DNA of 16,805 nucleotides from Pigoraptor vietnamica. Its lineage: Eukaryota > Opisthokonta > Filasterea. Location: NCBI GenBank assembly GCA_943704525.1, contig CALSCQ010002926.1, positions 1-16,805 of the forward strand, read 5' to 3'. Each line of letters begins with the position of its first letter. Within the stretch, counting starts at the first letter, position 1. A program made the position numbers and the translations under genes. The notes below the pieces were generated by a model that was not told the origin of the DNA, did no database searches, and was given only the letters and a program-made list of their open reading frames with translations. Shown here in pieces: positions 1-10,438 of this stretch.

Positions 1-60
1 GACACGACTCTGCGCCGTGTGCAATGAGTGGCATAAGAAACACAAAGATAAATGCAGTGA

Positions 61-89
61 ACGCACGCACGCACACACACACACACACA
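61..89. repeat. CA/CGCA microsatellite at the left edge
   Basis: A short CGCA then CA tract. It reads TG on the strand of the mannosidase gene and probably lies in its next intron, because introns in this window often hold such tracts. A possible acceptor (GCGCAG on the minus strand, ending at position 10) sits just before the window edge. Confidence 0.7.
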
Positions 90-114
90 GCCGAATGTGC
101 GTTATTTCCGCAAA

Positions 115-1501
115 TTAAATCGACGAGACGTCCGCGCGCAGCATCTTCCTCGGGCGCATGCGAGAGTGATACATAGCAGAGGGCAACGGGTCAATCCAAA
201 AAGAGAAAGACCCGCCTTCGAACCGCCAGTCGCCCGTGAGCCTGCTGAGCATCCCAAACTCAAGCAGCGCCGTCCCTCCGCCGGCGATGCAGTTCTCGCT
301 CCACTTGGCCGCCGCGGGAGTGAGGCCGTGTCGCAAGTTCACGCGTGGGTATGGAATCCCCGTCGGGCTCTTTTCGTACGCCACCAGCAGACGCCGCCCG
401 AGGTCACGTGCCAGCACGAGCAGTTCGCCGTCGTAGCGAAAGTGGGCGCTCTCAGTTATCGAGATATTGGTGGGGCGCTGAGAGTCGTCGCAATCGACGG
501 CGAGGACGTCGCACCGTTCGCGCGCAATTCGCGCTTCGGTGTCTTGGAGCGTGCGCATGAGGGATGCGTCTGAAGCGATTGCGTGTGCGGACAAAAGGCC
601 ACCCAATAGGCGAATCGTTGCCTCGAACACCTGGATGGTCGCGTCAATGTCGAACGACTCGAGTTCAGTTGTGAGTAGAGTGACGGAGCGGACGAAGGCG
701 CTGTGGTTCCCCATCACCTGTTGAAGCCAACGCACAGAGTTAATGACCCACTGTGGCGCGGTGCACGCGAGTGTGCACGCAAGGTTGTTCGCGTGTGTGC
801 AGGACGCAGGCGGCGCATGCGTGCGTGTGTTGGTTTGGAAAAGCGGGGTGGAAGGGGGGTTGGTGTATGTTGAAAATGCACACCCACGGCCAGCGTAGAT
901 AGGGACTCGATAAGCGTTAGGGGATATCCGCCGAGGATGTCGTTCACGGCCGTTTGTTCGCTGTGAGGAGACGGAACAGTTGAGCACCCGATTCTGCGTA
1001 TGTGCGTGTATGTGCGTGCGTGTGTGTGTGCGTGTATGTGTGTGCGTGCGTGTGTATGTGCGTGCGTGTGTGTGGTGTGCATACGCAATGTTCGCATGCT
1101 CATGTACCGCGCATGTGGGTGCATGGCTGCAGGTGGGCGCTTAGTTCTCTGCGTTCGCAATATGCGTCGGTGCGTGCGAACAAGTAAAGTGCCTACGACA
1201 AAGACGAATCAGTCACCTCCCACCTGCCCTTTTCGCGCCCTCTCCCGACGCACTTGACAGGGTCGAGTTCGTCCAGAGGGAATGCGTGCTGCATGTACCC
1301 GTCAAACGCGCGGGAGAACATGTCACGCACAGTCTCTCGCTGGCGAATGCGCCACGCCGCCGTGTGCCCATTCTTAAACTCTCGCGATGCAGTCGCCGCA
1401 AGCGCACAGAGAGCGACGACGAGCGCAGCAGCTCTCAGCCACGCGAGTACGTTCGCTGAGCCCTCTGTAAGCCGCCCGTCACATCTCCGGTTCTGTTTCA
1501 T
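115..1501 (-). CDS. EDEM-like GH47 alpha-mannosidase, 3' end missing
   Basis: Glycoside hydrolase family 47 trims mannose from misfolded ER glycoproteins; EDEM members feed them to ER-associated degradation. Exons: 1501-1224, 960-888, and 717 to at least about 212 (open to a stop at 115). The two introns have phases 2 and 0, donors GTGGGA and GTGGGT, acceptors CAG. Exon 1 gives a hydrophobic N-terminal segment (LVVALCALAATA), then YMQHAFPLDELDPVKC and GRGRE, an EDEM signature. Exon 2 has LGGYPLTLIESLSTLA; exon 3 has VFEATIRLLGGLLSAH, whose Glu should be the family's catalytic acid, then TGIPYPRVNLRHG and LEFGMLSRLTGDWRFE. Homology stops at that point. The last 35 codons to the stop do not resemble the family, so another intron probably starts near 211 (weak donor GTCTTT) and the rest lies outside the window; a truncated pseudogene is the alternative. 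I chose the ATG at 1501; an in-frame ATG at 1546 is possible. Confidence 0.85.
1000..1075. repeat. TG/TGCG microsatellite in EDEM-like intron 1
   Basis: Interrupted TG and TGCG repeats inside the 263-bp first intron (1223-961) of the mannosidase gene. On the coding strand it reads CA/CGCA and ends about 40 bp before the acceptor. The apparent Cys/Val-rich reading frames here are artefacts of the repeat. Confidence 0.85.
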
Positions 1502-1810
1502 AGTGGCAAACACGTTCAAGACTTCTGAAGTGCGCGTTGCCGGCATCAATCAAAGGCCGACTACGGGGCAATCTGTAACGTTACAACCGAATCCCGGACC
1601 TAAAAATAGTGGTCAGTAAAGTGACGGTGTGGCGAAACCGGCTCTCAGTCTCCGACTGCCGCGTTTTCGGGAGTGAAATACATGTTTGAGTCAAGGGAGC
1701 CCTTGGTTTGAGTGCTTTCAGAGGGGCGTGTATTTGACATGTTATTCTCTTTTACATGATGACGCACGCACGCATCTCCGCACAACGACGGAGTGCGGCC
1801 TGTCGGGCCG
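1502..1810. other. Spacer between EDEM-like gene and Hsp20 gene
   Basis: About 310 bp holding the presumed promoter of the mannosidase gene and the 3' flank of Hsp20; both genes run on the minus strand. I see no TATA box, no further gene and no clear poly(A) signal. A TGTAA on the minus strand at 1756-1752 resembles an algal polyadenylation signal, but one five-base match is not evidence enough to call it. Confidence 0.5.
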
Positions 1811-1910
1811 GCTGCGAGTTTCACGACGCCGCTGCGAGTTTCACGACGCCGCTGCGAGTTTCATGACGCCGCTGCGAGTTTCACGACGCCGCTGCGAGTT
1901 TCACGTCGCC
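1811..1910. repeat. Five-copy 20-bp tandem repeat
   Basis: Five head-to-tail copies of the unit GCTGCGAGTTTCACGACGCC. Copies 1, 2 and 4 are identical; copy 3 has one C-to-T change and copy 5 one A-to-T change. The array ends 13 bp from the Hsp20 stop codon and so is probably transcribed in the Hsp20 3' UTR. The unit is not a multiple of three, so open frames through it rotate and are not coding. Confidence 0.95.
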
Positions 1911-1923
1911 GCTGGAGTATCGG

Positions 1924-3251
<1,328 letters not shown>

Positions 3252-3419
3252 CTCTGTTGTTGAGTGTGTAAGCGTGTGCGTGCGTGTGTGTGAGTGTGTG
3301 TGTGTGTAAGCTTGGTTTGAAACCAAGAAGGAAGACTTTTTTTCTGAGAGAAAAGCAATAGGAGAAAACGGCAATCAGGATGTGTTTGCGCAACAGTGAT
3401 CAGTCGGCATGGCGGGTGG

Positions 3420-3427
3420 TATTTATA
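3420..3427 (-). promoter_or_regulatory. TATA box of the Hsp20 gene
   Basis: TATAAATA on the minus strand, 169 bp before the Hsp20 ATG and flanked by GC-rich DNA where it stands out. A reverse CCAAT (ATTGG on the minus strand) lies about 30 bp further upstream, near 3453-3457. I looked for heat-shock elements (alternating GAA and TTC five bases apart) from here to 3660 and found no convincing array. Confidence 0.6.
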
Positions 3428-3607
3428 CTCTGCACTCGTGGGCGGCGCAGTCGGCCAATGCGTCGCAGGCGGCACTCCATTGAGGAAGCGCTGACAGCAG
3501 CACACAGTCGTCTTGCGTCAGCGCGTGGGCGATACAAAGAGGGTATGTGCGGCACGCTACGCGAAGCTGCGAGAAAAGGCGAGAGGCACAATGACCTCAG
3601 TCAGTCT

Positions 3608-3658
3608 GGACAACTTGTCCGGGTAACAAGGTGGCTTTCGGGTGAATACTACCCCGGA
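3608..3658. repeat. Compound inverted repeat at a GC/AT composition boundary
   Basis: Two overlapping dyads: the 13-bp palindrome GGACAACTTGTCC (3608-3620), and TCCGGGTA (3618-3625) facing TACCCCGGA (3650-3658) with one bulged base. It sits exactly where GC-rich sequence gives way to the AT-rich island. It could be a protein-binding dyad or an element end; I cannot choose between them. Confidence 0.5.
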
Positions 3659-3810
3659 TGATTCGATGTTATTTGTTATAGAAGTAACCAATGAAGTTGA
3701 ACGATACTTTATTCATTACGTTTCCTAATAATACATATGTTGAGTGTGGTGTAATAAATGCTTAATCAAAACTTTATTATTATAAATGGAGTTGCGTACC
3801 TAGTCGTTTA
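3659..3810. other. AT-rich island between divergent genes
   Basis: About 150 bp of clearly AT-rich DNA (repeated TTTATT, AATAAA, TAATAATAC) in an otherwise GC-rich window. It lies between Hsp20 (minus) and the fusion enzyme gene (plus), and has no open frame of note. It most likely belongs to the divergent promoter region; an inserted remnant is the alternative. Confidence 0.6.
3781..3788 (+). promoter_or_regulatory. Possible TATA box of the fusion enzyme gene
   Basis: TATAAATG on the plus strand, 222 bp before the ATG at 4010. It lies at the edge of an AT-rich stretch where such strings arise by chance, so it is weaker evidence than the Hsp20 box. Confidence 0.3.
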
Positions 3811-4009
3811 TTTCTATCAGCGAATTGCAGCCACCGCTTCACAGTCATGGGGTCGCTAGCACGGCCACTGACGGTGCCGTGGGAGCACGACGTGAGAGCA
3901 AGACACACGCACACACACTTGACGTGCTCACGTACGCAGTTAGAAGAGCGAGAAGAGGGCCGGCAGAGGGAAGGAAAGGGATCTCTCGTGGTGCGGGCGC
4001 ACGGGCAGA

Positions 4010-4299
4010 ATGGCGGCGCGCACAATTCTCGCCGTGTGCATCGTCGCCGCGGTTGCGTACCATGTGTGTGCGGCGCCCACGCAGGCCTCCGGAGAGGCAG
4101 CGGCTGCTGACGCCCTCACTGCGCGCCTCAATTCGGTGGTAAAAGTCGGCGTTGAGGAGCCTTCTGCCCACTATCAGCGCTACCGCCGCGATCTCTATCC
4201 CTCGTCGCGCGCGTTTTTTCAGTGGTGGTACTTTTGGATTCGTGACGAGCAGACGAACACGCACTGGGCCTTCGATTATCAGGCATGTGCACCTTTGTG

Positions 4300-4334
<35 letters not shown>

Positions 4335-4360
4335 GAATGTGTGTGTCTGTGTGTTTCTGT

Positions 4361-4424
<64 letters not shown>

Positions 4425-7038
4425 ATGTGTGTGTGTGTGTGAATGTGTGTGTGTGTGTGAATGTGTGTCGCTGAAATCTGCTTGGGTTGTTGCGTCGGCG
4501 TGTCTGTTTGACCGTGGTCATTCATGCCACTTGTGTGGCTGTGTGGTCCGGGGGCAGTGTTTAAGTCGGTGTGTCTGTTTGACAGTTGTTCATTCGTGTC
4601 ACGTGCGGCTGTGTGGGCTGGGGCGCAGTATTCTGTGTTCTGTGTGATCGCGTGCTTTACGTGTTGTGCGCATGCAAGTAAGCCCTGATAGACGCTCACA
4701 AATGCCGAATGTCTGTAGTCTTACTATTGCTTCGCACGCTGTATTTCGTCAGGCGGCCGTGTGCGGTCTGAATGACTCTGGCGATGGCGCGTGCGACGGC
4801 GACACCGCGGAAGCCGCCGTCGTCATGTTCTCTTCGGTCGATGCTTCGCGCGGCAATCTGGCCAAGTACGAGCGCTATCCCCTCAACCGCATGACTGCGT
4901 CTGCGCCCGCGACTGCAGAGACGACGGTTGACGCCGCAAACCCTTTCTTTGTGCGCATCGCCGCCGATGGAGACAACGGCAACGAAACGACGTTCTCGAT
5001 CGAAGCCATCAGCGACTCGGAGTACCGCGTGCGGGGACACATGCGCCCTTCGTCTGCTGCGCGCGTGTGGCACTGCGATGGGTGCGACGATGCGACGCTT
5101 GAGATCCAGTGGGATCTCGTCATTCGCCGCGTGCGCGGGTGGTACGGCCAGGACGTGTTTGAGGTGCCCGACCGCCTCGCCGGGGTGGGTGGCCGCAGCG
5201 GTGACGCGTGTGGTGTGCCAGCGTGTCTTTGCAAGTGAGCATGGTCTTATTGCGTGCGTGTACGTGTGAGCATGTGTGCATGGGCGCGCGCGCGACGTTG
5301 ATATCTGTGTTCAATCCACTTTTGATCTCCCATTCATTAACACTCTCACATTTGACAGGTCATCCAGTGGAACACGTACTCGCACCTCGCCGTGGTCGAC
5401 GGCACCATCTCGATCGCAGGCCGCGAACCCGTCACTCTCTCGTCACAGGGCAAGCGCTTCCGGGCATATGCCGACATGAACTGGGGCACGGACTTCCCCC
5501 ACCCTCCGCCCACCGCGCCCGACGCAGACGCCATCAACTACGCGTGGGGTTGGTATTACGCGGGCCTTGCCTCGGACAACCCGGCGAACGACATTTCGAT
5601 CATCGCCGGGACGGGGTTGACGTACGAGGGTCACCTTTTTGGAACTATGGAAGGGTCGTTCGCGGACATTCGGCTCGGGGACGCCCTCGGCGTGACTGTG
5701 CACGCGACGCAGGTGACGCTGTGGCACGGGTCGCCCCTCCAAAAGGCGATTGGGTTTGCGAGCGACGGCAGCCAGGCCGTGGGCATTCTTCCCGCGAAGC
5801 TGCTTCGCTTTGACGTCGACCGATCGAACTGGACGGAGGTGACGGACGCGCACGGCACGGCGAAGATTCCCCTGCGCCAGGTCGTCACGATTGAGAGCGA
5901 CGCGCACCTTGTAACGATGGACTTTGTGTCGGAAGTGCGCAGTTACAACCGCCTCCTCTTCCCGCGGCAGGGGTGGGCCTCGCGATGCGTGCATCTTCGG
6001 ATGCCCTTGAGTTCACTTCGAGGCGCTTTGCTGGTGTGTATGTTCGCTGTGCCCCTGCAACTGCGCTGACCAATCTCCTCGTCTCTTGTTGCTTCATATC
6101 CGCCAGCTACGTGTTCAGCGATTTCGAGGCCCTTGGCGCCACTGCGACCGTACGTGTCGTGGAAAAGAAGACGGGCGCCGCACTCGCCGATTTCACGACG
6201 CCCGCGGGTGGCCTCGAGTACGGTTACAAGATCCCCGCCACGACCGCGAAGAGCGCGCCAGTTACTGCGTCGGCGGCGGTGCAGGCCAAGCCGACGGCCG
6301 TTGTTATCGGAGGGGGCATTGGCGGTCTCGTGACGGCACACGAGTTGATTGAGCGCGGTTTTGACGTCACTGTGTACGAGAAGCTGGACCAATTTGGCGG
6401 GAAGGCGCGCAGCTTTGGGGCTACTGGGACGGGCAAGGACGGTGTGTTACGCAGTCTGTAACGCGCGGGATGGGCGTTGCTGCACATTTGTCCAAACGCA
6501 CAGAGAGTGCACAATTACCATCGCACAGTCAGTCTGCATGCTCCCCGATCGCCTCTGCGTACTGTGCTGTCGAAGGAGTTGGTTGCGAGTTCAACTCTCG
6601 CCGGGCTCTTAGTATCATCCTCCTGCGACACCTTCCGGCACCGCAACCGTGTTACGACTTACACGGGATCACGGGTCTTTGTGTTGTGCTGTCGAACCAT
6701 GTCTCCATCTATGCCATCGGCGACATAACCTGAGCCTAATCGCCACCGCACTCGCAGGGCGCAAGGACCTCCCCGCCGAGCACGGTTTCCGCATCTTCGC
6801 AGGCGAGTACGGCGCCACCCGCGACACGATGTCGCGCATCCCCGTCGACGGTGGCAGCGTGTGGGACAAGGTGCGTCGTGACGGCCCGGTGACGACCCTC
6901 AGCCACATGACGGAGGGGACGGAGGCTTTCTTTGCGGCTGCGGACAACGGAACGACGTTCAGCGTGCCCAGCGGATTCCCCAAGAACATTGCCGAGGCGA
7001 AGAAGACGATCGAGTACCTCAAGGAGGTGCGCGCGCGC

Positions 7039-7079
<41 letters not shown>

Positions 7080-9743
7080 TGTGTGTGTGTGTGCTCGCGC
7101 GCGCGCGTTACTCACGCTCGTTACGCACCCTCGCAGATGAACGCGTACTTGACGACGGAGGAAATCACGGAATTTGGCTCTCGGTTGTGGCTCGTGCTGA
7201 CGTCATGCATGGACCGCCGTTTCCACGAGTTTGAGAACGTGTCGTGGTGGGACTACATGCGCACGGACCAGTGGGTATCGAACTGTTGCGGCACGTGTTG
7301 CACTTGTGCGCGCGTCAAGTGTGTGCATAGTTGCTACGCTTGCGTGCGCGTAAGAGTGTGCCAAAGCACGATGCACACAGTCTCTCTCTCGTGGCTTGTC
7401 TTTTGTTTTGCTCGTGGTTCTGCCTAGCGCATATCTCCCTCCCAAGTGTAATAGCACCCCTGTGCCAGCTCTTATGTTCGCGAGCGTGCGTTTGTATGCA
7501 TGCGTGTATTGTGCTTGCGTACTAATGTTTTCGCTCGCAGGTATTCGGGGCACTACGCCGACATCGTCAAGATGATTTCGGGCAACATTCTCGCGGCGAA
7601 CCCGCGCAATGCCAACGCCCACGTCGTCGGCAATTTGGTGCGTCATTGTGTGTGCATACCACCAAGTGCACGTCAGCGCGCAAACACAGACAAGCGCACA
7701 CTCTGCATGCAAACACGTGCACACACGCAGACGAGCACACATCCCCTGTATGCACGTACGTACGCACGCACACACACACACACACATACACCCTTCGCTG
7801 CACGTGGCTTACAGGCACCTCTTCCACAGGCGGCGGACATTGTGACGCGCACGCTTGTCCCCGGACAGAAGGGCATCCTATACATGCTCGACGGCCCAAC
7901 GAGCGACGTGTGGATCGACCCGTGGACGCGCCTTCTCACCGGTCTCGGCGTCAAGCTCGTCTCTGGCCGCACGCTGCTCGAGTTCCAGGTGGACAGCGCG
8001 ACGGGGAAGGTGTCCGGTGCCCTTCTGCAGGCGCAGGACGGCTCGAAGGAGGTGAATAGGCGCACGCTGGTTGTGTATTGTTTTCGTTATTCTGTTTGTC
8101 GGGTCCCTTGGCGTCGATGGATTCGATAATGGCGACTGTTTGTTCAATTGGCCTGCGTGTGCTCTCCCCTCATTCGCTTATCTGTGTGCAGTCGATGGAC
8201 GCGCACTTCTATGATTTAAGCTGATTCCACATGTCTCTTGTTTGCCGCGACTAACCTGCGCCCCCCGTGTGTGTGTGCGATGTGCAGCTCGCAACGGGCG
8301 ATGTGTACATTGCTGCGATCCCCGCAGAGAAGATGGCCACTGTCCTCACCGACGACGTCAAGACGCGCGCCCCTCGCCTTGCGAACATCGACAAGCTCGA
8401 GACGGCGTGGATGGTCGGTGCGCAGTACTTCCTCAAGCGCGATGTGCCCGTCGTGAACGGCAACATTGGGTTCCTTCACAGCCCGTGGGCCCTCGCAGGC
8501 ACGTGCTGTGCGCTTGCATTTGGAGGTTTATCGCGTGTATATTTGAATCAAGGCAGTCTGTGGGATTCGTGTGACTGTGCGTGACCGCATGACACGAGTG
8601 CGTTGCATTGTGCTCGCCATCGCCGAACTTTGCCGAAGCCACGCTGCCGGAAGTTGCTGTGCGTCCAGACAGTCCGTCCATTGTTCAAACTGCTCTTCGT
8701 TGTGCGCAGGCGTGTCGCAGACGCAGTTCCGTCCCTCGCTGAACCTCTCCGAGTACGGCGATGGCACCGTGAAGGGCGTGCTGTCGATCACGATCAGCAA
8801 CTGGACGACGCCGGGCCTCTTCGTGTGCAAGACCCCTGCGCTACAGTGCAACAAGGAACAGGTGCGTCTGCGCTTTGTTTAATAAGGCATTTGTGTATTG
8901 TGCCCATCGCTCTTTTGTACGTGACATCCGCGCATACGCGTACCCGTGCGAAAACGGGCTGGCCGATGTGCTCACACGCACGTGCGCGCACGCGCAGGTG
9001 CTCTCCGAAACGTGGGAGCAGATCAAGGCGTGGCTTCCCGGCCGCTTCACCGACGACGACCTCGTCGCGAGCTTCCTCGATCCCGGCGTGACGTTCAACG
9101 CCGACGGCACAGTCGACAACTACAGCCCACTCCTCATCAACACGCCCAACTCGTGGTGGAACAGGCCCACGGCCGTCCCCGCCCTCGGCGAGATACCGAA
9201 CCTGTTCATCGCAGCGGACTATGCGCAGTCGCCGCAGAACGTCGCGTGCATGGAGACGGCGAATGAGGCCGCGCGCATGTCGGTGAACGGCATTCTGGAC
9301 TACCTCGGGCTTCCCGCCAGCAACTACCCGCGGTGCAAGCTGTGGCCGGCCGAGGTGGGACCCGTCGTGTTGTGAATTGCTGACGTGCGCGCAGGCGGTT
9401 TGGCACTCGCTTCTACGCGCACTCGTAATCCCTCGCCTCGCTTCAATGCTTACGTGCGCGCGATGTGCCCTTTGATGGGCTCTCCCTGTTAGCATTGGCC
9501 TTCCGTATTTACACCTCCTTTCCTCCCCTCCAGGCGGACCACATGGGCGAAGGTTTCACAGCGACCCTCCTCGCGCCACTTCGCGCCGAGGACGAGCTTC
9601 TCTTCAAACTCGGCAAGCCGCACGCCGCGTGCAAGTGCCCTGCGTGCATGTGCCCGGGCGACGGCAGCAAGATACCCGAGATTGCGATGGAAATTGTGAA
9701 GAAGATTATGGACGAGATCGAGAAGATCCTCCATGGCCTCTGA
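4010..9743 (+). CDS. Secreted CrtC/AttH-like domain fused to FAD-dependent phytoene-desaturase-type oxidoreductase
   Basis: Twelve exons: 4010-4282, 4753-5184, 5359-5972, 6107-6441, 6758-7026, 7137-7270, 7541-7637, 7830-8051, 8288-8498, 8710-8861, 8998-9354, 9534-9743. All junctions keep frame (phases 0,0,2,1,0,2,0,0,1,0,0) and give 1101 residues. Residues 1-22 are a signal peptide. About 69-455 is a CrtC/AttH lipocalin-like region: FFQWWYFWIRDE at 69-80, then VIQWNTYSHLAVVDG, YADMNWG, AWGWYYAG, and YVFSDFEALG at 441-450. An Ala/Lys/Pro linker follows (480-502). VVIGGGIGG (505-513) is the FAD-binding Rossmann loop, with acidic partner in VTVYEK. LPAEHGFRIF (556-565), SPWALAGVSQTQF, and IAADYAQSPQNVACMETANE (984-1003) are signatures of the desaturase superfamily and its C-terminal FAD contact. 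A Cys cluster (KCPACMCPG) and an amphipathic helix close the protein. Introns 1 and 9 use GC donors. Family knowledge suggests hydration plus dehydrogenation of a polyene or terpenoid; the substrate is unknown. Confidence 0.9.
4297..4468. repeat. TG microsatellite in intron 1 of the fusion enzyme
   Basis: TG repeats broken by TTTG, AATG and CTG, reading TG on the coding strand and starting about 15 bp after the GC donor. The end has two spaced copies of GAATGTGTGTGTGTGTGT. It fills over a third of the 470-bp intron. Confidence 0.92.
7029..7107. repeat. GC-arm / (GT)n / GC-arm tract in intron 5
   Basis: An alternating purine-pyrimidine tract: about 13 bp of GCGC (7029-7041), about 50 bp of GT with one GG interruption, then 12 bp of CGCG (7096-7107). 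It covers most of the 110-bp intron. The two GC arms are complementary to each other and the whole tract has Z-DNA-prone alternation. Confidence 0.9.
7762..7790. repeat. Short CA tract in intron 7
   Basis: A CACG/CA tract ending about 40 bp before the acceptor of intron 7 (7638-7829) of the fusion enzyme gene. Here the coding strand reads CA, unlike introns 1 and 5 of the same gene. Confidence 0.8.
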
Positions 9744-10438
9744 GGCCCCTTGTTACTGAGCCACTGCCATGTCAGGGGCGGGCCGCGATCGCGCGCGTCG
9801 TCGTTGTTCCTCAGCGTGTGAATGTGTTTGTATGTTTGTAAGCGCTCTGCACGCGCGTGTGCGTGTGTGTGCGCACGTAAGTGTGACTGTGTATTTGAGC
9901 AAGAGTGCGCTTCTGTCGATTTTGTATGTGCATCGATATGAAATACAGCGGTCGGTGGCGCTGGTGTCGGGCGTTGAACGCCGCACTCGGAGCTGTCGCA
10001 TCGTTGGGCGAACCGGTGGAAAAAACGCCCTCTTCTGCATGGGAGCACTGCAAGCCTTTGGCTATCTCAATATCGTGTGTCTCTTTCTGTTATCGTTTGA
10101 CTCACTTTTGGCCCAAAGAGTGCGCAAAAAACCCGTTTACTTTGAGCTTCCGAACGGAGAAGAGAGAGGGAGAGCGCAATAGATACATGGAAAACGCGGC
10201 GGCAACGAGCGACTGAGACAGGCCAAAAGCAACCCCACGCTCGCAGCGAACTCAATAATAAATATGCGAAAAACAAACATAACTCAAAGCGACGAGAGGT
10301 TAAGTTGGAACAACGCGTCCGTGAGCAGGCGCGCTCGCTCCGTCACACGCCCATCCCTCTTCTCTCCGCCCACAACAATCGCAGCGGAAGCGGAAGTCCA
10401 AAGCCGCACCGGTGCGAGAGTCGCAGGTTCGATTGCGC
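9744..10438. other. Convergent intergenic spacer
   Basis: About 700 bp between the stops of the plus-strand fusion gene and the minus-strand CHRD gene. TG-rich from about 9815 to 9890. An AATAAA at 10257-10262 (plus) is 514 bp past the fusion gene stop, which is far for a poly(A) signal. A TGTAA at 9837-9841, about 95 bp past the stop, would fit if this organism used the chlorophyte-type signal. I see no gene here. Confidence 0.6.

Noticed and set aside
61-89. Short evenly spaced repeats that might suggest a CRISPR array (also 1811-1910).
   Set aside because: There are no unique spacers between copies; these are a microsatellite and a direct tandem array in a eukaryotic genome.
97-573. A 158-codon plus-strand open frame at the left end.
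   Set aside because: It is the antisense shadow of EDEM-like exon 3, which has clear family motifs on the minus strand.
1590-1601. NPGP followed by K in a plus-strand open frame, recalling the 2A-like motif of some non-LTR retroelements.
   Set aside because: The conserved residues before NPGP (the D-x-E-x part) are absent, the rest of the frame is antisense to the mannosidase exon 1, and it stops eight codons later. Most likely chance.
3619-3640. GGGTAACAAGGTGGC recalls the conserved 3' end of small-subunit rRNA (GTAACAAGGT).
   Set aside because: Only about ten bases match, the sequence diverges at once on both sides, and no other rRNA helix is present.
6585-6601. GCGAG-TTCAACT-CTCGC looks like a perfect tRNA T-arm.
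   Set aside because: The following CGGGCTC has no matching acceptor strand upstream and no D-arm or anticodon arm is found. It lies in intron 4 of the fusion gene.
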